A DNA stretch of 64,000 bases from Gilvimarinus gilvus (GTDB lineage Bacteria; Pseudomonadota; Gammaproteobacteria; Pseudomonadales; Cellvibrionaceae). The stretch spans positions 62,001 through 126,000 of the forward strand of contig NZ_JAULRU010000731.1 of assembly GCF_030518155.1 (NCBI RefSeq), in the 5' to 3' direction. The translations under genes were made by a program, and so were the position numbers. Shown piece after piece: positions 56,246-64,000 of the stretch. The stretch's first letter is position 1. Every line of letters starts with the position of its first letter. The notes below the pieces were generated by a model. The model made no database searches, had not been told where the DNA came from, and saw only the letters and a program-made list of their open reading frames with translations.

Positions 56246-59215
56246 ATGATATCTCTTAACCGATTTTCCAGGGCGATGGCAGTGTTGCTTGCGGTGGCAA
56301 TTGTTGGCTGCTCGAAGGTTGCAGATACGGATAGTTCGAGTGAGGGGTGGGTGCCGTACGACGGCATGATGCCCGTCGCCACCGAAGCCCACCATTATTT
56401 TGCTGTGCCCTTTATGGAAGTTCTTGAGTCTCCTGCAAGTGGTGCTCTGGAGATCGCTGCCAACGGTGCAGTGACCTCAATCTACCATAGCGCAGAAGAC
56501 GCGAAGGTTGTGGAGATTGCCTCTGCCGCCCTGCGCGACGACATTGAGCGGGTGACCGGATTGCGGGCCTCCGTCAGTACGGATACTCCACAGTCAGCAT
56601 CGGCTATTCTGGTTGGTACCGTAGGGCAAAGCCCTTTAATAGACGGGCTCGTCGATGCTGGAAAAATTGATGTCGCAGCTATTAAAGGAAAATGGGAGGC
56701 TTATACCGCAGCCGTTGTCGACAATCCTTTGCCCGGTGTCGAGCGCGGACTGGTTATTGCGGGCAGCGACAGGCGCGGTACCGCCTTCGGCGTTTTTGGC
56801 TTGTCCGAATCCATAGGGGTATCACCTTGGCATTTTTGGGGCGACGTACCGGCTCCGCAAAAGCCTTCGCTCTATATTGCCGGTAGCCATACCCAGCACT
56901 CTCCCGGTGTAAAGTACCGCGGTATTTTTATTAATGACGAAGACTGGGGTTTTCAGCCTTGGGCGGCGAACACCTTTGAGCCAGAGGTTGGCAATATTGG
57001 GCCTCGAACCTACGCGACGGTATTTGAACTTGTGCTGCGCCTATACGGCAACGTTATCTGGCCTGCCATGCACGAATTTCCGGTTAAGAGTACCCCCTTT
57101 TATGAAATTCCGGAAAACAAAGTAGTCGCAGACAACTACGCGATTGTTATTAGCACGTCACATCACGAGCCCATGCTCACCAATAGCCACGAATACGATG
57201 AGGACATTCACGGCCCTTACGATTATTGGAGCAATCGCGACCGTATATTTGATTTTTGGCAAGATCGTGTAAAAGAAACGGCCGACTACGAAAATATCTA
57301 CACCATTGGTATGCGCGGGCGTCGGGACGAGGGCATGATGGCTCCGGAAGGTACAACGAATGAGGAGAAAGCGGCGAAAATTCAGAATACCATTATTCCC
57401 GATCAGCGGAGTATGATCGCCAATTTTGTGCATCCAACTCCCTCGGACGTTCCCCAGATATTCATTCCTTATAAGGAAACTCTGGTGCAATACCAGTCGG
57501 GCCTAAAATTACCCGAAGATGTCATCATTTTGTGGCCCGATGATAATCACGGTTATATTCGCCAACTCTCAACGCCCGAGGAAAGTGCGCGCTCTGGCGG
57601 GTCAGGCGTCTACTATCACATGCAATACTGGGGCGTGCCGCGCAGTTATTTATGGTTTCATAGCACCCCGTTAGGGATGACCCATTCAGAAATGTTAAAA
57701 GCCTGGGATTTTAATGCTCATAATATCTGGATCAACAACGTGGGTGATATTAAACCCTATGAAATTGGCACTGAGTTCTTTATGCGCCTGGCCCGCAACC
57801 CAGAAGCCTTCAGGAATTTTGACCAGCATGAATATTTGACCCAGTGGGCGGCACGTACCTTTGGCAACGAATACGCCGATGCTATTGCCGCGATTTTAGG
57901 GGACTACTATCGCCTCAATATCGTTAAGCGGCCTGAGCAACTCGATTTAAATAACAGTGGATTTAGCCATGTAGAAAACGGTGATGAAGCACAGCAGCGC
58001 CTGGATGCTTTTGCTGATTTAACCGCAAGGGCCAACGGGGTTTATGAGCAGCTGCCGGCATCACACAAACCTGCCTTCTACGAAATGGTGCTCTATTCGG
58101 TCCGCGCATCTGATTTGATTAATCAGAAAGTTCTTCTGGCGGAGCGGAGCCGATTGTGGGAAATCCAGGGCCGCGCCGCCACTGTATCCTCGGCCGCAAA
58201 GGCGCAAGCCGCCCAGAAAGCCCTGCTAGAGGAAGTGCGCTTTTACAACAAAGAAAACGCCAATGGCAAATGGGACGGTATGGTGAGCCCCATGCCTTTG
58301 TCAGAATTACCAAACTGGGCCCACGACACTCAGCGCGCCTGGACCATGCCAGAGGTTGGCGACTACAACCCAGGCTCAGAGGCGGGTCTCGGGGTAATGG
58401 TAGAGGGCTCCTCTGAGCCACTTAACGACAACCCAGCCGAGCTACCTACATTCAGTCGCCCGGCGGATGCCAGCCACTTTATTGATATTTTTAATCGTGG
58501 GGATGAGGCCCTCAGCTGGACTGCGGAACCAAGTGAGCCATGGATTAATCTGAGCCAAACCCGCGGAGTGTACGATGTTCGTATCTGGGTGAGTATAGAT
58601 TGGGCGAAGGCGCCTTACGATAACGCGGTGTCCGGGGCTATTACAGTTACCGGCGCGGGCTCAACGCGTACTATCAATCTTAACGCCTATAACCCTGAGG
58701 GCCTAGAGCTCGCAGCGCTCCCGGATGCCGTCGAACACAATGGTGTGACAGGACTTTTGGCGGTTGACTTTAAGGCGCGTAAAGACCTTGATAACGGCAC
58801 GGGCTGGCGTCGGGTCAGCCAGGCAACGGCTTCCGGTGATGGTATGACGATTCAGCCGGTAACAGCCCCGACTATCGACCTGGATAACCTCGCTCAGAGC
58901 AGTCCATCTCTGAGTTATGATTTTTATGCGTATAACACAGGGGCAGCCACCATTTACACCCAGACGCTGCCCACCCATAAGCTCACCTCAGGCCATAAAG
59001 GTTTACGCTATGCCATTTCATTGAACGGCGACAAGCCGCGTATTGTCGATATCCATGCGGATGAATACACCGAAGCCTGGAACGCCAACACGCTGAGGGC
59101 CGCAGCCATTGGCGTGACGAAACATCAAATCGCAGCGCCTGGTTTGCAAACGATTCAGGTTTGGATGGTTGATGCAGGCGTAATGCTAGAAAAGTTCACG
59201 GTTAAGGTGGAATAA
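56246..59215 (+). CDS. GH115 alpha-glucuronidase, lipoprotein
   Basis: About 989 residues. ATG at 56246 with AGAGG ten bases upstream; lipobox VAIVGC (Cys22) marks a lipoprotein. The catalytic barrel shows YRGIFINDEDWG, NVIWPAMHEFP, STSHHEPM (about 302-309) and GMRGRRDEGM (about 355-364). It has a longer C-terminus than the divergent enzyme, with an extra beta-sandwich (about 740-830). The GDGDEP segment of the first enzyme is GRRDEG here, so the two are likely to prefer different substrates or placements on xylan. Surface-anchored while the other is soluble is a sensible pair. Confidence 0.92.
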   Translation: MISLNRFSRAMAVLLAVAIVGCSKVADTDSSSEGWVPYDGMMPVATEAHHYFAVPFMEVLESPASGALEIAANGAVTSIYHSAEDAKVVEIASAALRDDIERVTGLRASVSTDTPQSASAILVGTVGQSPLIDGLVDAGKIDVAAIKGKWEAYTAAVVDNPLPGVERGLVIAGSDRRGTAFGVFGLSESIGVSPWHFWGDVPAPQKPSLYIAGSHTQHSPGVKYRGIFINDEDWGFQPWAANTFEPEVGNIGPRTYATVFELVLRLYGNVIWPAMHEFPVKSTPFYEIPENKVVADNYAIVISTSHHEPMLTNSHEYDEDIHGPYDYWSNRDRIFDFWQDRVKETADYENIYTIGMRGRRDEGMMAPEGTTNEEKAAKIQNTIIPDQRSMIANFVHPTPSDVPQIFIPYKETLVQYQSGLKLPEDVIILWPDDNHGYIRQLSTPEESARSGGSGVYYHMQYWGVPRSYLWFHSTPLGMTHSEMLKAWDFNAHNIWINNVGDIKPYEIGTEFFMRLARNPEAFRNFDQHEYLTQWAARTFGNEYADAIAAILGDYYRLNIVKRPEQLDLNNSGFSHVENGDEAQQRLDAFADLTARANGVYEQLPASHKPAFYEMVLYSVRASDLINQKVLLAERSRLWEIQGRAATVSSAAKAQAAQKALLEEVRFYNKENANGKWDGMVSPMPLSELPNWAHDTQRAWTMPEVGDYNPGSEAGLGVMVEGSSEPLNDNPAELPTFSRPADASHFIDIFNRGDEALSWTAEPSEPWINLSQTRGVYDVRIWVSIDWAKAPYDNAVSGAITVTGAGSTRTINLNAYNPEGLELAALPDAVEHNGVTGLLAVDFKARKDLDNGTGWRRVSQATASGDGMTIQPVTAPTIDLDNLAQSSPSLSYDFYAYNTGAATIYTQTLPTHKLTSGHKGLRYAISLNGDKPRIVDIHADEYTEAWNANTLRAAAIGVTKHQIAAPGLQTIQVWMVDAGVMLEKFTVKVE

Positions 59216-59677
59216 AATCATTGAATAAAAGGTGGTGCCTCTCTATTAAGTTGAGTCGAGAGCGCTCAACTGGCAAATAGCGACACAGAGGGTCTGCTTA
59301 TTCTAAACATTGTGTTAAAAGTGATGGTAAAGCGGGATGATTTAATGAACCGTTTTGTTCACCACCTTTGCAAATTCTAAAGGTTGAAGCTCTGCAGGCT
59401 GCGCTTTGTTGCAGAAAAATGGTGCGCAGTGTGCTTACCTTATTTGTGGCAGAGTCTATAGAAGTGGGGCGGGCCATTTTGAATGGCCTGCCCCACTTTC
59501 TTCGAAGCAGTAGTTCATGGCAAAGGAGTACAAAAACAACGCGATGACAACCGTCGTGTGTGCTACATTGAAAGTATGTGAAGGAGTAATAGAAGCAGCA
59601 TTGTCAATCGGACGGTTTTATTAAGTTTGTAGGCCAAACAGTGGTTGTTTGATCTTCCCTCTTTAGGTTGAGAGTTT
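59216..59677. other. Intergenic region after the GH115 lipoprotein
   Basis: 462 bases without a supported gene apart from a strong hairpin at 59462-59498. A 26-codon frame at 59544 has no recognised product; the sequence at 59541-59573 matches 48573-48605 at 25 of 33 positions by eye. Confidence 0.4.
59462..59500. terminator. Long hairpin terminator
   Basis: A 17-base stem (AAGTGGGGCGGGCCATT with AATGGCCTGCCCCACTT, one G-U pair) with a 3-base loop, flanked by short A and T runs. It lies about 250 bases after the GH115 stop, so it ends a long 3' leader or a small RNA. Confidence 0.7.
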
Positions 59678-60061
59678 ATGTGGCGATACGTTTTGACTGT
59701 ATTGCTGCTTTCTGCAGCGTTAGTACTTGCTGATCCGGTTGAAGAAGCCGAATCAGTATCGTTAGATGATGCAAAGAAGCTCTCCAATTTGCATTTTGAC
59801 TGGCACAGCTACTTCGTACGTCGTACTTTACTGCCCGAATACAGCGATATGGGATCAAAAGTAATAAGATACTGTGAAAGTAAGGGGCCAGTATATGCAG
59901 AGTATGCAGTAATTTTTGAATTAAACGAGAAGGGGTTCGTTGAGCGTTTGTATTTTGAAACGCCAGAGTATCAGCTTAATTGTGTCAAACAGCAGATGAA
60001 AAGAATGTCTTTTACTGAGCCGCCTATCGCTCCTTTCTATTTACATGTCCATCAGTTCTGA
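59678..60061 (+). CDS. Small exported protein, unknown
   Basis: A 127-residue protein with a signal peptide (MWRYVLTVLLLSAALVLA). The mature part has a helix, then a beta pattern EYAVIFELNEKGFVERLYFE and two cysteines (in YCESKG and QLNCVKQ). The shape recalls TonB C-terminal-like small domains, but no family is recognised. It converges on the kinase gene. Confidence 0.6.
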   Translation: MWRYVLTVLLLSAALVLADPVEEAESVSLDDAKKLSNLHFDWHSYFVRRTLLPEYSDMGSKVIRYCESKGPVYAEYAVIFELNEKGFVERLYFETPEYQLNCVKQQMKRMSFTEPPIAPFYLHVHQF

Positions 60062-60119
60062 CACTTTTTCGCAGTAGGTTGAGTGCCAGCGCCTAAGTTG
60101 CTTGCATGAGATACATTGT

Positions 60120-61700
60120 CTAAGCCAGTTTTTTAGTTAGATGTTCAACCAATGGCTTGAATCGGTAGTTCTGTAAGTAAGGCTTGAGCTCCTCCGCGAA
60201 GCCTTGATAGTGTTCATCTATTTCCAGTTTTTCTACCGCTTTTCTTAAGGCTAAAATATTGTGCTTCTGGGCAAGCTCAATCAACGCTTCAATTTTCTCT
60301 GTTGGCGGAGCGTTTACACGGGAGCTTTGTTTGGCTGAAGGGTTAAACATCGCGGCGTTACTTGCGGCGAGTCCTTGCGCTGTAGCAAGGTGGAGGTTAA
60401 AGAAAAAGTCGCTGCCTTGGTCCGGTGTGCTGGAAACTTTGAGCTTGGCGTTCATTAGCTGCAAAATCCTCTGGCTAATGGTTAGTCCAAGGCCAGACCC
60501 CTCAGAGCGTGTGATGTCGTTGTCCACTTGAACAAAGGGTACAAAAATCATCGCTAAGTCACTGGTGGAAATGCCAATGCCGGTATCGCGAATGCTAAAG
60601 CGAAGGTCGGCAGAGTCGTTTCCCGTTTTCAGAAGTTCAACTCTGAGGGTTACTCTGCCTTTTTCGGTAAATTTAATCGCGTTGCCAATTAGATTCAGTA
60701 AGACCTGTCTCAGTCGTTTTTCATCGGCGTGTACCGCCGTTGGTAAACGTTCCGGAACCTCGCAGACAAACTCTATGCCTTTGGGGCGAGCATGAGCTTG
60801 CGCCATGTCACATATTGTTTTCAAAAAGTGAATAAATGATGTTTCTACAGCAGTGAGGGTTATTGTGTCTTGATTGGTGCGGGAGAAGTCGAGAATGTCA
60901 TTGATCATCAGCAGCAAATGGTCAGCACTGCGATCAATGGTTTCAATCCCCTGGCGGTGCGTCTTCATCAGTGCACCATCTTCTTTGTACAGTTGGGTGT
61001 AGCCCAGTATGGCGTTGAGTGGCGTACGCAATTCGTGCGTTACGTTTGCCATAAATCGAGTTTTCGCGCGGTCAGAATCTTCAATGACTTGTTTGGCGGC
61101 GTTGAGTCGGTAGAACATCACCAGCATGGTAAGCCAAACGACCACCATTAGGGCTAGTGCAACACTGGACTCCGCCATCAGCTTAGACTTCATTTCCTGA
61201 CTGAGGTCTTGAAAGTAAGCGTCGCTGAGCTTGAAGTCGGCGATACCGATAAGTTCACCGTTAGTGGTGAACAGCGGGATACTTGCGTGAAAGCAACTGG
61301 CGCACGCGGTATTGCCCTCGATAAAATCCAAAGATCCTGACTGCGCCTCAACGGTTTGATAGTCGAGCTCCAGAGTAAGGCCTTCCACGATACTTTGGCC
61401 AATTGCGGGGTCCTCCACCAGCAGAATTTCCTGCACTGTATCATTTAGATGGTTAGGTTGTCCGCTTGCAAGTGCCAGGCTAAGGGACTGTTGCAGTAGG
61501 TTGGCCTGCGACTCTGCGAGGATAGTCGCCTGTGTCTCTGCGGTGCGATACAGTCTTGGTTGTAAGCTATTAGACCAGTATCTATTGAGGGCTACAACGA
61601 AGCTGGTGATGAGCACTAAGAATACGATGCAGATAACCAGCGGTGTTTTTATGCCGCCAATTTTAAGTGCATGGGCAATGGTAGACACGGTTCTATTCAT
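60120..61700 (-). CDS. Membrane sensor histidine kinase
   Basis: A 526-residue kinase. Helices at about 18-38 and 180-197 enclose a periplasmic sensor domain (about 40-178) with the motif CASCFH (Cys133, Cys136, His138), one residue off the c-type haem CxxCH. The phospho-accepting motif THELRTPLN (His222) and an HATPase domain with N, G1 and G2 boxes (LNLIGNAIKF, RDTGIGIS, GSGLGLTISQ) follow. No receiver domain, and no response regulator in the window. Overlaps the YfiR-like gene by eight bases. Confidence 0.92.
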   Translation of the reverse strand: MNRTVSTIAHALKIGGIKTPLVICIVFLVLITSFVVALNRYWSNSLQPRLYRTAETQATILAESQANLLQQSLSLALASGQPNHLNDTVQEILLVEDPAIGQSIVEGLTLELDYQTVEAQSGSLDFIEGNTACASCFHASIPLFTTNGELIGIADFKLSDAYFQDLSQEMKSKLMAESSVALALMVVVWLTMLVMFYRLNAAKQVIEDSDRAKTRFMANVTHELRTPLNAILGYTQLYKEDGALMKTHRQGIETIDRSADHLLLMINDILDFSRTNQDTITLTAVETSFIHFLKTICDMAQAHARPKGIEFVCEVPERLPTAVHADEKRLRQVLLNLIGNAIKFTEKGRVTLRVELLKTGNDSADLRFSIRDTGIGISTSDLAMIFVPFVQVDNDITRSEGSGLGLTISQRILQLMNAKLKVSSTPDQGSDFFFNLHLATAQGLAASNAAMFNPSAKQSSRVNAPPTEKIEALIELAQKHNILALRKAVEKLEIDEHYQGFAEELKPYLQNYRFKPLVEHLTKKLA

Positions 61701-62283
61701 GCCTCTTGGCCACCTTTAAGTAAAAGCTTTTGATATCGATACCGCTCGATTCGAGAGTTGTTATATTGATAAGAGGCTTAATGGTTGCTTCGACGGATAG
61801 CCCGCCAAGTACACCACCTTCAACATCCCCCTCGTACGGGGAAAACGAAATAATGTGCTGTTCAATGGTGTAGTGAACTACCGTGGCCAGTTCGTTGCTG
61901 TTTAGCTTCTGTGAAATAAACAGCGCTCGCGGCGTGAAATTTTTGGTGTGGCTAATCGCGTCTAATGCGATGGTTTTAGCGGGTGGGGTACCCGAGTATG
62001 CGGTACTTTCGTTGAACTGTAGAGCGTGCTGTTCGGCCAAGGTTTGATCGGTGACATAGACAAAGTAAATATCGTCGCCGGCATCGCTCGTAACGTTTTG
62101 TTCGGCGGCGAGCAAGGTGCGGAATAACTTAATGCCGACGTGCGCACGCCGGTCACTGAATGAATCGGCAACCAAGCTCTGGCTGGGAAGGGAAAGCAGA
62201 AGGCACAACAGCAGTAGCTGAACGCCTTGAGCTAACTTTGCTATCCCTTTACCCCTTGTCAATGGCTGAATACATCGTTGCAC
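61693..62283 (-). CDS. YfiR-like exported protein (DUF4154), tentative
   Basis: A 196-residue protein with a long N-terminal hydrophobic segment (about 21-38) and a predicted cleavage near LVA-DS. The mature region has LFRTLLAAEQ, a Rossmann-like alternation and the C-terminal GGLSVEATIKPLINI, the region that in YfiR-family proteins gives the conserved strand. YfiR-type proteins are periplasmic and hold back partner membrane signalling proteins. The neighbourhood (receptor upstream, kinase overlapping downstream) fits such a sensor role. The family call is by pattern only. Confidence 0.55.
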   Translation of the reverse strand: MQRCIQPLTRGKGIAKLAQGVQLLLLCLLLSLPSQSLVADSFSDRRAHVGIKLFRTLLAAEQNVTSDAGDDIYFVYVTDQTLAEQHALQFNESTAYSGTPPAKTIALDAISHTKNFTPRALFISQKLNSNELATVVHYTIEQHIISFSPYEGDVEGGVLGGLSVEATIKPLINITTLESSGIDIKSFYLKVAKRHE

Positions 62284-62313
62284 AAAGACGTCTCATAGTC
62301 TGTCACTTCCGTG

Positions 62314-64000
62314 TTAAAAGCGGTACTCAAACTGACCGCTCAGGCGGCGTTCACCTTGCGGTAATCCATGTGGGTACTGCGCTGGTGTGGGCACGCTATT
62401 GTAGTGCTCGTCAAGTAGGTTGATGGCGCTGGCGCGAAAACTCAAACCATTAATACCAAAAACTCGCGCCACTGTCAGGGTGTAGTTAAGAGAGTTGTAC
62501 GCGGCGAAGGTCTCGGAGTGCGGGTTGCGTAAGCGCAGCTCCCAACCTTCTTGCTCGCCAACATATCGGTACTGCAAAGTATGGTCAAATGTGTCGCTGG
62601 CGTGCCAGGTAACGCCAGCATTGACTAACCATTTAATGCTGCCAAGCAGGCGTCCGTCTTCATCAAAGGCATCATCCGCATCAGCGTATGAAACGTTGGC
62701 ATTCCAGTCCAGGGTGCGTCCTATACTTTGTTGCCATTCGAATTCCACACCTTGAGTGGTGATGTCGCCACGGTTGCGCCAAAATGGTGGTTCGCCCGGC
62801 TGCAAGTGAAATTCAATAAGGTCTTCAACCTCAATATAAAATGCCGTGGTGCTGAGTTTTAATCCAGCGCTACGATATATGTAAGCAATTTCAGTCGATT
62901 TTAGTGATTCTTCTGAGAGAGAATCCGCTGATATTTGGCCTGGAAAGGAGTTCGGCCCAGGGTAGCTTTCTGACAAAGTAGGCGGTCGAAAAGCCTCTGC
63001 GTACTGGGTTTTAATAATGTGTTTGTCACTCGCCTGCCAAACGGCAGCAACACGCGGTGATTGATGTTGGCCCCAGTCGTCGTAGTCATCAACGCGCAGG
63101 CCCATGGTTAGGTGAAGCTGTGGGTTTATTTGCCATTGGTCTTGTACGGTGAAGCTCAAGTGCTCGCGCTTGGCGCCTGGTAAAACTAAAAGTGCATCAT
63201 CTGGTGCGCTAAGTGCGGGCCCCAGATCTCTTTGCCGAGTTTTAAAGGCGCTGTCGACTTCGCTATCACTATAGCCTAGTTCAAAATATAAGGTGTGTGC
63301 CTCAGATGCTCGCCAATGGGCACTGACTTCGGTGTTGAATTCTGAGTCTTTAGCTCCGTCGCGAAGATAATCATTGCTTTCGATAACCCCGTTGCCGCCG
63401 GGGCCGCGCACACCGGCAGGTATTGGTAAATACGCGGCGTGGTTTAGTTCTGTTTGTAGGTAGCTTGCCTGCAGCCGGATATCGAGTGAGTCAAGGGGAG
63501 CCCAATTCTGTTGCAGTTGCAGTTTGTTGACGGTTTCTTGTCTGGGCTCGAGTTCGTAGGGCATGGCGGCATTGCGGCCGTACCAAGGACCTCGCTCCAT
63601 GTCGGCAAAATACCACTCGGCGCTGAAGCCCGCATAGCCTAAACCAGTAAATAGTGATGTACCTTGCTGTTGGTCATAGATGGGGGCAGGTGAAAACCCA
63701 TTACCGTTGTCGGCAAAGTTGTCCAGATTAGTCAGATTGCCGCTGGCGTCGTTGCTCCAGTAGCCAGCAGAGGCAATTAACTCGATACCGTTGTCGAGTT
63801 TGTGGTAGGCATTGCCGGTTACGGTGTTTGAATTGTCGTATCCCGCGCGAGCTGTAAGGGTATTGCTTTGTGGGGTTATGACGTTTACCGTCCCGGAAAA
63901 TGCATACTCGCCATACAGTGGCGAGCCGGGGCCGCGAATCACCTCGATACGGTCGACTTGTTCTAATGGAAGTCGCAGTACCCAGTCGGCCGAGCCGTCG
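62314..64000 (-). CDS. TonB-dependent receptor, C-terminal part
   Basis: Outer-membrane receptor for active uptake. The frame is open to the right window edge, so the signal peptide, TonB box and first part of the plug are missing; the GTG at 63942 is not the start. The plug end VIRGPGSPLYGEYAFSGTVNVIT and the barrel up to the terminal FEYRF are present. The ligand (iron chelate, vitamin, oligosaccharide) cannot be told. Thirty bases separate its stop from the YfiR-like gene start on the same strand. Confidence 0.9.
   Translation of the reverse strand, partial: DGSADWVLRLPLEQVDRIEVIRGPGSPLYGEYAFSGTVNVITPQSNTLTARAGYDNSNTVTGNAYHKLDNGIELIASAGYWSNDASGNLTNLDNFADNGNGFSPAPIYDQQQGTSLFTGLGYAGFSAEWYFADMERGPWYGRNAAMPYELEPRQETVNKLQLQQNWAPLDSLDIRLQASYLQTELNHAAYLPIPAGVRGPGGNGVIESNDYLRDGAKDSEFNTEVSAHWRASEAHTLYFELGYSDSEVDSAFKTRQRDLGPALSAPDDALLVLPGAKREHLSFTVQDQWQINPQLHLTMGLRVDDYDDWGQHQSPRVAAVWQASDKHIIKTQYAEAFRPPTLSESYPGPNSFPGQISADSLSEESLKSTEIAYIYRSAGLKLSTTAFYIEVEDLIEFHLQPGEPPFWRNRGDITTQGVEFEWQQSIGRTLDWNANVSYADADDAFDEDGRLLGSIKWLVNAGVTWHASDTFDHTLQYRYVGEQEGWELRLRNPHSETFAAYNSLNYTLTVARVFGINGLSFRASAINLLDEHYNSVPTPAQYPHGLPQGERRLSGQFEYRF

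Noticed and set aside
55924-56382. Minus-strand frame of 152 codons upstream of the second GH115
   Set aside because: It overlaps the signal peptide codons of the GH115 lipoprotein on the other strand and resembles no protein family.
61290-61310. c-type haem binding site in the sensor kinase
   Set aside because: The motif is CxxCxH, not CxxCH, so haem attachment is not claimed; kept only as a finding to check.

Overview
The window reads as chromosome of a marine or soil gammaproteobacterium of the Cellvibrionaceae type (relatives of Cellvibrio, Saccharophagus, Teredinibacter, Gilvimarinus). The evidence is a GH10 xylanase lipoprotein and an S41 protease lipoprotein that both carry serine-rich linkers, two GH115 alpha-glucuronidases, two Sde182-type proteins, a CE2-like esterase, and gammaproteobacterial housekeeping synteny (nudF-DUF1249-cpdA-yqiA-parE beside tolC; ubiE-ubiJ-ubiB; tatABC behind hisI-hisE; tamA-tamB). 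I do not name a species. No rRNA, tRNA, CRISPR array, prophage or intact insertion sequence was recognised. The first gene (TauE/SafE permease) and the last (TonB-dependent receptor) are cut by the window edges.

Layout. 1-8.1 kb: TauE/SafE fragment, hemH, a DCC protein, a PQQ-type aldose dehydrogenase, GH10 xylanase, proline iminopeptidase, dtd, a TraB/GumN protein and a membrane-anchored glutaredoxin. 8.1-13.9 kb (minus strand): small lipoprotein, S41 protease, ubiB, ubiJ, ubiE, RDD protein. 14.0-19.1 kb: a sulfane-sulfur module with a split YeeE/YedE transporter pair, a FisR-like sigma-54 activator, a persulfide dioxygenase and a SulP permease. Both outer transcription units have a well-formed -24/-12 promoter. 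19.2-24.5 kb: tamA-tamB. 24.6-27.8 kb (minus): chemoreceptor, porin and small PstS-like protein. 28.2-32.5 kb: DUF2061 protein facing the FAD oxidoreductase-AKR-hisI-hisE-tatA-tatB-tatC operon. 32.7-38.5 kb: an NHL-like membrane protein of unknown function, a small protein with a CE2-like esterase, a CBS-domain protein and waaA. 38.6-48.1 kb: tolC, TPP riboswitch-thiD-thiC, and nudF to parE. 48.2-59.2 kb: GFA protein, AraC regulator, two Sde182-type proteins, and two divergent GH115 genes, together a glucuronoxylan-oriented locus. 59.7-64 kb: a small exported protein and a minus-strand set of TonB receptor, YfiR-like protein and sensor kinase.

The most informative find is the FisR module. The regulator keeps three cysteines (54, 65, 72) with the 11- and 7-residue spacing of the sulfane-sulfur-sensing cysteines of characterised FisR, and near-identical sigma-54 promoters (TGGCCT-N5-TTGC) lie in front of the transporter pair and of the dioxygenase-SulP operon. 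This suggests one regulon that imports or handles reduced sulfur, oxidises persulfide and moves the product anion. The second accessory theme is xylan use: GH10, CE2-like, GH115 twice and an AraC regulator, with Sde182 proteins of unknown biochemical activity.
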